From NCBI RefSeq assembly GCF_052324685.1, contig NC_135211.1, positions 19,286,324 to 19,350,323 of the forward strand: a DNA stretch of 64,000 nt, in the 5' to 3' direction. The notes beneath the pieces were generated by a model. The model saw nothing but the letters and a program-made list of their open reading frames with translations, did no database searches and was not told the DNA's origin. Below, piece after piece: positions 10,196 to 48,959 of the stretch (position 1 is the first letter of the stretch; each line of letters begins with the position of its first letter). The stretch comes from Brachyhypopomus gauderio (Eukaryota; Chordata; Actinopteri; Gymnotiformes; Hypopomidae). Both the position numbers and the translations under genes were made by a program.

Positions 10196-10719
10196 CATGA
10201 CTAGTTCCGTTCCCCAGTCAGTCCTGTCTGTGTCTTCTGTTCCTCACCTTGTCTTGTCTGTCCCACCTCCCTTGCTTTCCTCTCAGGTGTTTCTGCTTTG
10301 TCTTAATTTGTTTGCTACTTATACTTCCTGTGTTTCAGTCTCTGGTTGTAAGTCAATTGTGTGATACTCCTTGTGTGAGATTCTCTGTGTTACATTCATT
10401 GTGTTAGAACCACTGGTTGATTGTATTCCTGCCCTGTAAGTTGTTCCTGTGGTTCTAGGCGTGTTTTCTGTCCCTTGTTCCTAGTCCTTGTAATGGTTGT
10501 ATTCTCAGTTTTTTGTTATCTGAGTTGTCCTGTCTGGTTGTTGGTTTCTTGTTTTGTTATAGTTTTGTTTGAATCAGTCATGTCCCGCCAATCACGTACT
10601 ATACGTGTAGGTACAGCTTGGCTTGAGGAGGTTGCTGGTGTTACCCATGCCAGCACCCTAGCTAATAAACCCTCCTCTCCTCAGTATCTGTGTCCGTCTC
10701 CTAGCCCCAGAATGTTACA
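10196..10719 (+). mobile_element. LTR-like retroelement fragment
   Basis: T-rich, TTCCTGT/TTGTTT-rich sequence contains an AATAAA-type signal (CTAATAAACCC near 10663) and ends CCCCAGAATGTTACA. The same texture and a similar end (CCCTGGCGTTACA, read on the minus strand) occur at 44635-45190. This suggests two copies of one long-terminal-repeat-like family. I found no clear target duplication, no partner LTR and no internal coding region, so the class is tentative. Confidence 0.35.
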
Positions 10720-11879
10720 ATACCTTATAATAATAATTGGTTCTATACAATGAAATATTATGAAGCAAAATAGCCTTTTTATGAACAGTGTCATAATCTG
10801 TCCAAATTAATTTATTTGAGCAAAAGATTACAATCCAAACAACTCAAACCTTTGGAGAAGTGTCTGTAAATCTACGCACAACTCCTTAAATACAAAAATA
10901 CACATGTAGGTACTGCTTTGCAGAGTAAGACATATTAACAGTTTAACATTGAGCTAAAATCTCCATCACAGCATCGGATTCTTCAACAAAGTGTTCAAAT
11001 GTTTTACAATTTTTAAAAGTACTGATTACAACTGAAGACAGTTCAGTTCATGTTAGTAAAGCCTCGAGGGGAAGATTTACCATGGATCAACCAGAGACAG
11101 ATGACAAGCTCTAACAGGAGTAATTAACGCGTGGCAGAAGAGGGGGACGCTGTAGCAACAGAGGAGGCTGAAGGAGGAGACGCCCCTCCCGAGCCAGTCT
11201 GTCATTAAGCTGCAAGACCCGTCTTGGAGTTCAAAAGACGCTGAAAATCAGAGTGACTGAGGGATATTTACAACAAAGCCAGTATAGTGTTTGTGACGTC
11301 TTCAACAGATCATGGTTGAAATAGTAAGACTCTGAAGAATGATTACAAGACAATAAAATAATGTTAATTTCTCTTTAAAAGAGTTAATAAAAATGAAATA
11401 AACTCACAACATTAGCAATGACCCATTTTGGGCTCATTCTAGGGACAACGTTTCCCTAAAGGGTCAGAGTGGTGGTGGTGGTTAGACGTCTGCTGTCATA
11501 CATGCATTCCCACACAACACCCTGCACTCCCCACACAACACCCTACACACAGGCCAGGCTGCTGACCGACACAAACTTGAACATATAACAGCACTTCATA
11601 TCACACACACAAATACTGACATATACTGTATGTACATCTTCTTTTGAACATCTGAGCCTCCTTTGATCTACATATACACAAAGTTGATAGTATGGTGTGA
11701 CGTAGGGGAGTAGTGAAAATTCCAAAACAGACACATATCCATATCCGTGTGCGGGCACATGCACACACAAATAAATCACAACTGTAGGAATGTGTTAAAA
11801 TGTCTGCAATACATTTACACACAGTCAGACAAACCTTCGCTTTGCATGTGTTGCAGTCTATGAGCAGCTGTTGGAGGGG

Positions 11880-12160
11880 TTTCTGTCAGGGGGAGGAGTC
11901 CCATATACTGAAACACTTAATTAAATGAGGGCTCCTATCAGGGGAAGGAGTCACATATACTGAAACGATTCATTAAAGGAGGGCTTCTGTGAGGGGGAGG
12001 AGTCACATATACTGAAACACTTCATTAAAGGAGGGCTCCTGTCAGGGGGAGGAGTCAAATATACTGAAACGCTTCATTAAAGGAGGGCTGCTGTCAGGGG
12101 AAGGAGTCAAATATACTGAAACGCTTCATTAAAGGAGGGCTGCTGTCAGGGGGAGGTATT
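11880..12160. repeat. 52-bp tandem repeat, about 5 copies
   Basis: The unit contains GAGGGCTCCTGTCAGGGGGA followed by GGAGTCAAATATACTGAAAC and CTTCATTAAAG. Copies are 85-95 percent alike by eye. It lies in the presumed cmtm4 3' UTR. Confidence 0.85.
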
Positions 12161-12529
12161 CCATCACCAGTCTGAAACAATTAACAACATGCTATAGCCA
12201 AGCATGTTCATCTGAAGTCAGAACCATCAGGACCCTTCAGTTTCATCTGAATCTCCCTGGAGAGAGTGAGGACGAGTGAGACTGCTTTAGTCCACACACA
12301 TTAAGAACAGCAGGAATGTGCAGCCTGCGGAACCGTGTGTCTGTTAAGACATCCGAGACACATACCCCACTGCACCTTGCACCCTTCATCCAGCACACTA
12401 CATCCTGCAGGGTAGGGTAAGGTAGACTACGTAGGGATGGAGAGGAGAGAGTGACTGTATTTGTGAAGGTAAAGGAGAAAGTGTGAGTGTGATTGTGTGT
12501 GAGAGAGAGCGTGTGTTGAGTGGGCGTGA

Positions 12530-13365
12530 GAGTGAGAGGGTTGGTGTGAGAGGGTGGGGGTGAGAGTGAGAAGGTGAGTGTGTGAGAGTGAGAGGGTGTG
12601 TGTGAGAGGGTGGGGGTGAGAGTGAGAAGGTGAGGGTGTGAGAGTGAGGGTGTGTGTGAGAGTGAGAAGGTGAGTGTGTGAGAGTGAGAGGGTGGGGTGA
12701 GAGTGAAAAGGTGAGGGAGTGAGAGTGAGAGGGTGGGGGTGAGAATGAGAGTGTGGGGGAGTGAGTAGGTGGGAGTGAGAGTGAGAGGATGGGGTGAGAG
12801 TGAGAGGGTGGGGGAGTGAGAGGGTGGAGTGAGAGGGTGGGGGAGTGAGTAGGTGGATGTGAGAGTGAGAGGGTGGGGTGAGAGTGAGAGGGTGGGGGAG
12901 TGAGTAGGTGGGTGTGAGTGAGAGGGTGGGGGAGTGAGTAGGTGGGTGTGAGAGTGAGTAGGTGGGTGTGAGTGAGAGGGTGGGGGAGTGAGTAGGTGGG
13001 TGTGAGAGTGAGAGGGTGGGGGAGTGAGTAGGTGGGTGTGAAAGTGAGAGGGTGGGGTGAGAGTGAGAGGGTGGGGGAGTGAGTAGGTGGGTGTGAGTGA
13101 GAGGGTGGGGGAGTGAGTAGGTGGGTGTGAGAGTGAGAGGGTGGGGGAGTGAGTAGGTGGGTGTGAGAGTGAGAGGGTGGGGTGAGAGTGAGAGAGTGGA
13201 GGAGTGAGAGGGTGGAGTGAGAGGGTGGGGGAGTGAGTAGGTGGATGTGAGAGTGAGAGGGTGGGGGAGTGAGTAGGTGGGTGTGAGTGAGAGGGTGGGG
13301 GAGTGAGTAGGTGGGTGTGAGAGTGAGAGGGTGGGGTGAGAGTGAGAGAGTGGGGGAGTAGTGTG
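12530..13365. repeat. GA/GT-rich minisatellite next to the cmtm4 stop codon
   Basis: Repeated GTGAGAGTGAGAGGGTGGGG and GGAGTGAGTAGGTGGGTG words form composite units of about 34-50 bp. It begins within about 30 bp after the cmtm4 stop (13393-13395). The minus-strand reading is stop-free for nearly 400 codons (Ser/His/Pro/Leu/Thr-rich) and is not a gene. The flank 12440-12530 is a looser version of the same sequence. Confidence 0.93.
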
Positions 13366-13392
13366 TCTGGTGCTCCTGGAGGAGATTCAGTG

Positions 13393-26964
<13,572 letters not shown>

Positions 26965-27239
26965 GGCCAGATCAGTACAGGCCTCTATTCGTTGTACTTT
27001 TAGATGACTGCAGGAGAAAACTGCCCAACTAAAGTTAACTGCACAAAATCGCAGTTATGTAGCTAACCTTTCAAAACAGGCAACTTGGATGTTTGCAGTA
27101 ATTGACCCAGACAGAAAAGCTCTGAGCTCTTAGTGTTTCGCCCTTCAGGAACTGATCGCTTCAAAATGTCAAGCACAGATGTTGATAACCTGTAGATCGC
27201 GTCCAAAGCAGCAGAACAGTTTCTACAAAGCTCGGTTGT

Positions 27240-27830
27240 TCTGGACCGGTTACAACCATCGTTCCGGGATTTCACCGCTGTCCAAAGGCGAGCTCCATCC
27301 CCCCCTTTGTCTGCTGCTCGCTTTTCACTTCATTTCTACTTTCACGCACTCCGCCGAAATCCCGTCCGAACCGAACCGAAGGCGGAGGTCCTCGCGGCAT
27401 GGTGCGTCGCAGTTACGAGGCTGCGCGGTCGTTGGCGCGCGAGTCTCCGCCTCCACACGGTCCCTCCTGTACGGGAAACGGGCTTTAAAAGTCTTGGTGG
27501 AGGTGTCAGAAAACGCCACCAAACTCCGCCCGTCCGGATCACGCGCAGCGCTCTCCCGCCGCTTTCGGTAAACAACGGAACAGCCCTCGGGTAGTTTCAG
27601 CGAAAGCAAAACGGAGCGGCCGCCCAGACCTGGCGGGGTTGGCGGTGTCGGTGTGACGCCGTGATAGCGGCCGCACGCGCAGCCCGACCGCCGTCGCGCG
27701 CTCCCCGGTGACGTGCTACACAGGTGTGCGCGCGCGTTCGGTAGCAGGTAGCGGAGCTGGACCAGAACCTGCGTACCGGCTCCAGTGGTGCGCAGCGGAC
27801 GGGACTGGTGTAGATACTGGTATGTGTTAA
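27240..27830 (-). promoter_or_regulatory. cmtm4: CpG-rich region, likely cmtm4 promoter and first-exon 5' end
   Basis: A sharp local rise in GC and CpG (many CGCG, CCGCC and GCGCGC words) lies 0.3-0.9 kb upstream of the cmtm4 start on the minus strand. It is the only such island between cmtm4 and dync1li2. The stop-free frames across it come from low stop frequency in GC-rich DNA. No TATA box is obvious. Confidence 0.55.
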
Positions 27831-28273
27831 CACCAAAACATTAATAGCTTAGTTAGGATTTCTAGGTTGATATCTAAGTAATCTTGGTGTAAAAGCGGGT
27901 TTATTGCGGGTGTATAAACACGTTTATAGGAGCTGGTTTGTGGCGGACTAACGGATCTCTAACGGACCGCTGCCGGTTGGTTTAATACTGTATATTATTT
28001 CGTTCATGTGGTCTGTCTTGAACCCAGCTGTGGTTCTCTCTCGTGTAATGGGGTTTGTTATTGGGAGGTTTGAACAATTATTTTAGAGTTCGGTTTGCCA
28101 CAGCTATTGATTTCTAAACATCACGAAAACGTCCTAAAATGTCAGGAGAATAATTTAAAACATTTTGCCCGAAGCCACGATACCATTAGTCATGATCAAA
28201 CACTGGTTGCTGGTATTCCTTCAACCGTAAACGATGATATGCGAGTGTTGTAATCCAATCTGGTATTTCGGGA

Positions 28274-28303
28274 GTTTGGGGGGGGGGGGGGGGGGGGTAG
28301 TGT

Positions 28304-28334
<31 letters not shown>

Positions 28335-28335
28335 G

Positions 28336-28370
<35 letters not shown>
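28274..28370. repeat. G-run / (GT)n compound tract
   Basis: Two runs of about 16-18 G (28278-28297, 28319-28335) alternate with TAGTGTGTGTG and a final (GT)n. It is G-quadruplex-prone on the + strand. The surrounding 27831-28990 is AT-rich with no gene. Confidence 0.9.
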
Positions 28371-29002
28371 TCTGGTTTCCGTCTGCGGTGGCTCACTGAA
28401 TTATTAATTGATGTAATAATGTTAATTTATGCGTATTCTGCATTAATAAATGAATCTCTATGTAGCTTGTATATGGATATATGTATATATGGTGGTCACA
28501 CTAGAAACGGACTGGTTTTCTGAAATCCCCAGATTCGCACAATACTGTAAAACTGAACATTGAAAATGGCCTTTTATAGTGGCCAGCCCAAGGTCCACCT
28601 GTGTAATAATCACTGTGTCTAATCAGCATCTTGATATGCCACACCTGTGACTGGTGGATGGTTTATCTCAGCAAAAGTGCTCAATAACAGATTTAGACCC
28701 AATTTGAGAGAAAAATGACTTTTGTGTACACATAGATCTTAAGAGTTCAGCTCATGAGAAATGGGAGCAAAATAAGTGTTGTGTTTATACTTGTATATAT
28801 TCCACAGATGATTTTTCCAGCTCTTCTGCTGTTTGTCCATTACTATTATGTCTGGTTGGTAAGACCTTTTGTCAGTCTGTATTTGGAACAGTCCTGGTTC
28901 TAGACAGCATTCTCAGTGGGGGTGAGAGCAGTAAAACATTGGGGGGGGGGGGGGTGATGGGCAGGTCAGAACATCATATTATGAAGGCCAATGTGTATGA
29001 AG

Positions 29003-30233
29003 TAGGGTTGCAGCGGTAACCGGTTTCACGGTATACCACGGTATTAAAATGCACGGTTATCATACCGTGTGCGTTTGCTTATTACCGGTAAAAAGCAAGC
29101 CAGCGGAGAAACTGACCCGCGCATGCGCAACTCCGCTCCGGTTCAGCTACTCAGCACACAGCAGTGAGAATGGCAGAAAGTGCATCAGACTTAACACATT
29201 TTTTTACAAAAAAAAAAAGCTAAACTAAAATCAGTGGCGAAAATGACGTAATCGCGGTGGCTCCGCCCGTGCGCGAGGGTCTCGCGCGCTGTCGATTCGC
29301 GAGGTCGTGCACCTCTCGAATTTTGTAACTTTGCGCGCGCTGCGCCTCAGCGCAATGAACAAAGTCATGTTTGCAGGATTCATACACGTTTAAAAGGTGG
29401 AATTAAAACACTTGTACGTCACTTTAAAGGTCCGTTTCAATATTTCCCAGCACCTTAAACTTAATTAAGTTAAATATTTATACATATACTCGAAATAATT
29501 CGCTTTTTCATCACATTATTTAATGGTTGTTTATTTCCAAAACGCCCAATCTTAACGTCTTCACGTTCTCTCATGTTTCGTCCTGGAATTACAAGAGGCT
29601 CGTATTTGTTAACGTAAGACAAAAGAACTGTGCGGAGTCGCGTGCTACGGTCACTAGTGAAAGTATAAACCTAGCTTTTTATGGTCCTTGCTTTCACTGG
29701 ATGTGAAAGACGCTATTAATTTACATGCGTTCAAATTCTAACGTACCTGTTTTTGATATGTTAAAACCAGACTCGGTGTGAAAGCCTTAAAATAGAAATC
29801 TCTATTGTGAGGGTCATGTCAGAAATAAATCCTCTCTTTCTGCAGTATCTGGTTATATTCTAACTTGGCAGTACAACGGACGTTTACAACAGTTGTTGAT
29901 CAGACACTGACCCAGGCTGAGTTTATCAGATATTAAATAATTTAAACTTAAATAATTGTACTGAAATCCATGATTTAGGTTTCTCTAATTTTGCAGTATT
30001 TATATAAACATGTGTACAGCTTATTTTTTTAAAGGACACATTTTGTATACAATAGTTCCAGGTTTCTACAATAAATAGTTAATTGAACAAAAATAACTTG
30101 TTGTAATTTCTTTAAGGGTCAGTGTATCTTTTAATAATATACAAACTAACTGTGATACCGTGATAACCGTGATACCGCGGTATTTTCTGAGACGGTTATC
30201 ATACCGTGAAAATCTCATACCGTTGCAACCCTA
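29003..30233. mobile_element. hAT-type non-autonomous element, 1.23 kb, with perfect 8-bp TSD
   Basis: Left end TAGGGTTGCAGCGGTAACCG and right end ATACCGTTGCAACCCTA are inverse. It is flanked by GTATGAAG at 28995-29002 and 30234-30241. Subterminal ACGGTAT/ATACCGT words recur at both sides. A GC-rich core at 29100-29350 contains a short ATG frame reading MAESASDLTHFFTKKKS that ends at once. This may be the stub of an ancestral transposase start. There is no other coding capacity. Confidence 0.9.
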
Positions 30234-30639
30234 GTATGAAGTCCCACAGGAATTTAACTTGGTCATTATCCACCACCCCAAAGGGGTGTGTTCCACTTTG
30301 ACTTTCAGACTTCCAGCCCTCTCCCGGCTTGTTCCTGTGCTGTCTTTCAAACCATCATTTTCTAGCCATTGGTAGAATTTCTCCATAACACTGACTTCCA
30401 CTATTTGTTAGCGGTACACACCATGTGGGGGTTCATCTCCCCGTGATGGTTCCTGTTTCTCCTCATAACAGTTCAGCTCAGATTTCTGGTATCCGAGATG
30501 TTCACCAAGCACTTCATCACTTGGGTCTATCTGCCATATTGTTAATATGGAACATTTTATATATATGGAATGTGTAAGTGTTTATTATATTATGTGTATA
30601 TTATATTATATATATATATACACACACACACACAAATTC

Positions 30640-31299
30640 ATATAACCAGTCATGCAGAAGAGCATCTCTGAATGCACGTCAAACAAAGAGCGAATCATCA
30701 AGACTGGTTTCTTGAACATGACAATGAGTTTACTGTACTCAAATGGCCTCCACGGGCACCAGATCTCAATCCAATAGATCAGCGGTCACAAACCACCGGG
30801 CTGCGGACCAGTACCGGTCCGTGGGTCATTTGGTACCGGACCGCACAGAAAATTTTTTTTTATCGATGATCAGAATCTGAGTAATGTTTTATTTTGAAAA
30901 ATAAAAATTTCTTCCCAGTTACATCAGTTGGTATGATGAGTTTTGTTTTTATGCCAGTCGTATCATTTTATTTAGTCGTATTTACCCCCCACACTTTAAA
31001 GGCTGGTCCGTGAAAATAGTCAGACATGTAACCGGTCCGTCGCTCAAAAAAGGTTGGAGACCACTGTAGATCACCTTTCGGGTGTGGTGGAACGAGAGAT
31101 TCTTATCATGGATGTGTAGCCGACAAATCTGCAGCAACTGCGTGATGCTATCATGTCAATATGGACCAGACTCTCTGAGGAATGTGTCCAGTACCTTGTT
31201 GAATCTATGCCATGTAGGATAAAGGCAGTTCTGAAGGCAAAAGAGGGTCCAACCCGGTACTAGCAAGGTATACCTAATAAAGTGGCTGGTGAGTGTACA
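30640..31299 (+). pseudogene. Tc1-like element relic, 5'-truncated
   Basis: Translates in pieces to a Tc1 C-terminal catalytic part (FTVLKWPPRAPDLNPID, then after an insertion GVVER, then VQYLVESMP). It ends with a Tc1 terminal repeat (ACCTAATAAAGTGGCTGGTG). The left terminus is missing. It belongs to a different Tc1 subfamily from the one at 3080-4449, judging by the terminus. It is interrupted by a hAT MITE. Confidence 0.8.
30780..31066. mobile_element. hAT-like MITE nested in the Tc1 relic
   Basis: Left end CAGCGGTCACAAACC and right end GGTTGGAGACCACTG are inverse with mismatches. TAGAT is duplicated on both sides (30775-30779, 31067-31071). Removing 30780-31071 restores continuity of the Tc1 protein trace across ...LNPID and the following HLSGVVER-like segment. 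This shows the MITE came later. Length is 287 bp. Confidence 0.82.
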
Positions 31300-31694
31300 A
31301 GTTTCACTTTTTAAATGTAATTACTGAAAAAGACTTTTTCATATTTTATGACCAGCACCTGAAGGACAGTTTGCAGGTCCTTCATCCTAAATATGTCGTT
31401 TCTCTGGAAAGCTTGTGTACCTCTGCTGTTTATATCTTTTTCCTATTACTGTACACTGCTGGTACCCACTTGCAATATTTTTGAGATTTTATTTATATAT
31501 TTAACCATAGATGAGCGATTCATCTCCATTATTCAGGTTAATAGGCTGCTGGACAACAACACCTCCCCCTGCTGGACGAGGCCACACCGCCATTTCAACT
31601 GAAGAGCATCATCCAATTTTCCCCTCAGCAGTTAAGCCAATCACAACCATCAAACACATTCACTCCAGTCAACAAAACACAACAAAAGACAGAT

Positions 31695-34681
31695 GTAGTC
31701 TGGATTCGAGTTTTATTGAAGCCATGTCTGAAAGAGACAGAAGTCCTTATCTTTGTCGGCACTAAAAGCGAGATTCCATATGACTGCATACTGCTTAACG
31801 CTGAAGCCATACAACTGGGCTGTCTTGAATATGTGCAGGACACCAACATTCCTTCATATGGAAGGACCTTAATGCTCACATACACACAGACTGAGCGCAG
31901 AAGTGTTATCCTGTCTTTACAAGGGAAAGTGCAGATCACAAAGCACAGCGATCGATCTTTAACACGGGCTGAATATCTACAAAATCTGTTGTTCATTATA
32001 ACCGTTGTGCATATCTGACACCCAAACAAGTGCAAATCTATGCTCTTCCTAAAATGTACAAACCAAACATTTGGGGCTGTGTTATGGTCAGATTTAGACT
32101 CTCATCTGTTACTGTTTGTCCAGAGGGAGAGTGGGTGAACAGTGCAGAGCAGTGTTCCCATGGCAGCATGCTGCTCGGCCAAATCATCCATGTTTTTCTC
32201 AATTTGTTTTTACTTTTTAGAAAAGGCATCAGATTTACAGGAAGTCCAACCAAATGTGTCAGTTGAACAGCCTGGAGACGCAAATAATAATAATAAAAAA
32301 AAACCAAAACAAAACCTGAACACAGTTGTCATTTCAGGACATGAATCATTTTTTAAATCCCCTAATTAATTGGGTTCTTCAATAAGAGGAACGATGTTTT
32401 CTATAACATCTCGGAAGGAGACTGCAGCTCTAAGGCAAATGTAAAGAAAGCATTGAGAATCTGATAAACAAGAGTAAATCTATTTACAAAGCATGTATAA
32501 TGTAGTAGTCGGCTTCAGGCAGGTTACAGCAGAGGAGGTTTTACAGGGTCATGATGGAAGTGCTTCATTACTTAAACCAGGGCTGTGGTCCAAACATAAA
32601 AATATTGTGCTTAACTGTGAGCAATTGCTTAGCACTGCCAGGAAACCATGTGAACCCAGTATTGATATTCAGAAGGGTTCTTATCCATTTGGTTTGTATG
32701 AGGCTTTTGTAGTTAATAAACTCATGCAAATAAAAAAAAGACAACTGCACAGTTTATGCTTTTCCCTTAAAGAGCAACAAAGAAAACAGTCAGAGCTCGC
32801 ACAGCAGCAGTGTTGGAGCAGACCGCGGCCTGCAGAGGGAGCTGTGGAGCAAGGCTTCCCCAGCCAGCGCGGTGGGGCCATGCACAGAGGCAGCCGCCGT
32901 ACACACAGGCATCTTTGGTTACAGACTCTCTGCAGGCCTCCTCCTCTGCCATCCCACTACAGCCACAGTAGCTGCTTTACCTTCAGCCTTCTTTCTACTG
33001 CTAACCAAGGCTACAAGCGCAGGACCACAGGACAACAGAGCCTCAGGATCAAATGGCATTCAGGTCTGTAGTTGTGAAGTCATCTGATTTTAAGATCTTT
33101 CGTGAATTTCCATGTTGTTGGAAACGACACAGTACAGCAGGAGAGACCACAGAAGCAGACGCAATGCCAGGGACTACCGTGCTGTTAGCCATCGGGCTGG
33201 TGGGTGAGCGTCGAGCTAAATAAAAGCTACAATGAAAGCAAGAGGCTGTGCTGCTCTGTGGTCTGAAGCAGCCGTGCGGCGTTCCCCCGTGGGAACTTCA
33301 TTCTGCATTCACAATCTGGGAATGTGTTACACCGACAGCCACACAGGCTTCAGATATACGATACAAAAGGAACAGCGCGTAACCGACCAAACGTGGGACT
33401 ATGCAGGAAAAGCCATGTGAACAGATCCGTGTTGGGTGAAGTGCACATCACAGGTGGAGGTGGTGATGTGGGGTTAGGGTTAGGATGGGGTGAAGTGTTT
33501 AACTCGGGGATGTACTTCTGAAGCAGGCGCCTACTTAACACTCTACACCTTCACAGGTGAAACCACTGAAATGCTTCCCTACTGTCTGGAAACTAACCTA
33601 CACCACAAGACTTCTCAGGTGAGAAGAGCAAACACCACAATTGTAATACTTAAAAAAATAATAATAGAGAGGAAAAACAAAACATAATAAGTTATCTGGG
33701 ATTGGGCGGGGGCAGAGACAGAGGGGGTAGAGACGGAGGGGGACAGAGGGCAGAGACAGAAGGGCAGAGACGGAGGGGGACGGGGGGGGTCCTTTGCCCG
33801 TGGTGCTACAGCGTGGGTCCGTGTGGAGGGGTGCACCTCACTAGGACACCATGTGTTGCTGGGTCAGGCACTTGGGGGTTCCAGCAGGACAGAGTCTGTT
33901 CCTCTCCCACCACGGCTACGGCCGCAAACAACTCTCCAACACCTGCCAAAATGTTCCTCTCGTCGCAACGATTTCTTCATAATTTGTTAAAATAACTGAA
34001 TTTTATACAAAGCTGAACCAAACATGTATAACAATTTTTTGCACATATTTACAGAATTGATTGTAGGAGAGATGGTGTTCTTCACCTGTAGGTCAGGTGT
34101 TCTTCACCTGTAGACCGGTAGGTATATGCTTGCAGTAGTGTCATGATGTCAGTGGTGTTAAACATTACGCGAAGAAGCTTTAAATGTCTTGAGAATAAAA
34201 CTCAAAGAAAATCTGCTTAAACGCATTGTTTCATATAAATATTTCAGTATCGTATCTACGTTTTTACTACACTTTTTGCAGGTATTTCTCATTTTTAAAT
34301 GAATATATTTAGCTTCTTTTTCATAAATCACATAACTGCAAAAATCCTTCCAACAAGGGATGCTCAAGAAGCAGCAGGATGTTTCTGCACGCACGCGCGC
34401 TATGCTGCCTCCCCGCAAGAGCATCACTCAATCCTGCCATACCACAAATTAACCACAAAAAAACGCTTTGGAGGGGAACAAACAGCAAAAAAAAAGATAT
34501 CAGTATTCAAATCGGTTCAGATAAACCCCTCCCCCCCCCTACACGCCCCCCAACAGCCTCAGCGAATCAGGACTGACTGCTCTGATACACACATGGGGGC
34601 AGTTTTTGGTCATTACAGTTTTCTCTCCTGTATGTTTATAAGCATGTTTTGTGGTGCGGAGTGTTCTCAGGGGTTGTGGAG
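31695..34681 (-). other. dync1li2: probable 3' UTR of dync1li2
   Basis: The sequence downstream of the dync1li2 stop on the minus strand carries an AATAAA signal reading at 31717-31712. A 3' UTR of about 3 kb is plausible for this gene. The interval contains several 60-190 codon frames on both strands (for example 31716-32018 and 32493-33071 on +) in which I recognise no family. I read them as chance frames in UTR sequence. The exact end is inferred. Confidence 0.45.
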
Positions 34682-48815
<14,134 letters not shown>

Positions 48816-48959
48816 CTTGTCCCTACAGCCACAAAGGGAGCGCCGCCCCAGCCTGAGGACCTCCGCTGTACTTCACACTGTACAACACAAACGGCCTGTT
48901 CTTAGCGTATCAACTGTACAAGACCGGAGTAACCTTTATTTAATTAATGATGTAAAACA

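Larger units (their letters stand above)
10790..13392 (-). other. cmtm4: probable 3' UTR of cmtm4
   Basis: This is the sequence downstream of the cmtm4 stop on the minus strand. The candidate AATAAA signal reads on the minus strand at 10816-10811. If this is the real end, the 3' UTR is about 2.6 kb and contains the 52-bp array (11880-12160) and the GA-rich minisatellite (12530-13365). The end point is inferred only from the signal. Confidence 0.4.

Noticed and set aside
27179..27609. 94-130 codon frames on both strands in the CpG-rich block
   Set aside because: GC-rich promoter sequence with few stops by chance. No family recognised, and cmtm4 exon 1 lies just downstream.
31716..33071. 100- and 192-codon + frames
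   Set aside because: They lie in the presumed dync1li2 3' UTR on the opposite strand. No recognised motif or splice structure was found.
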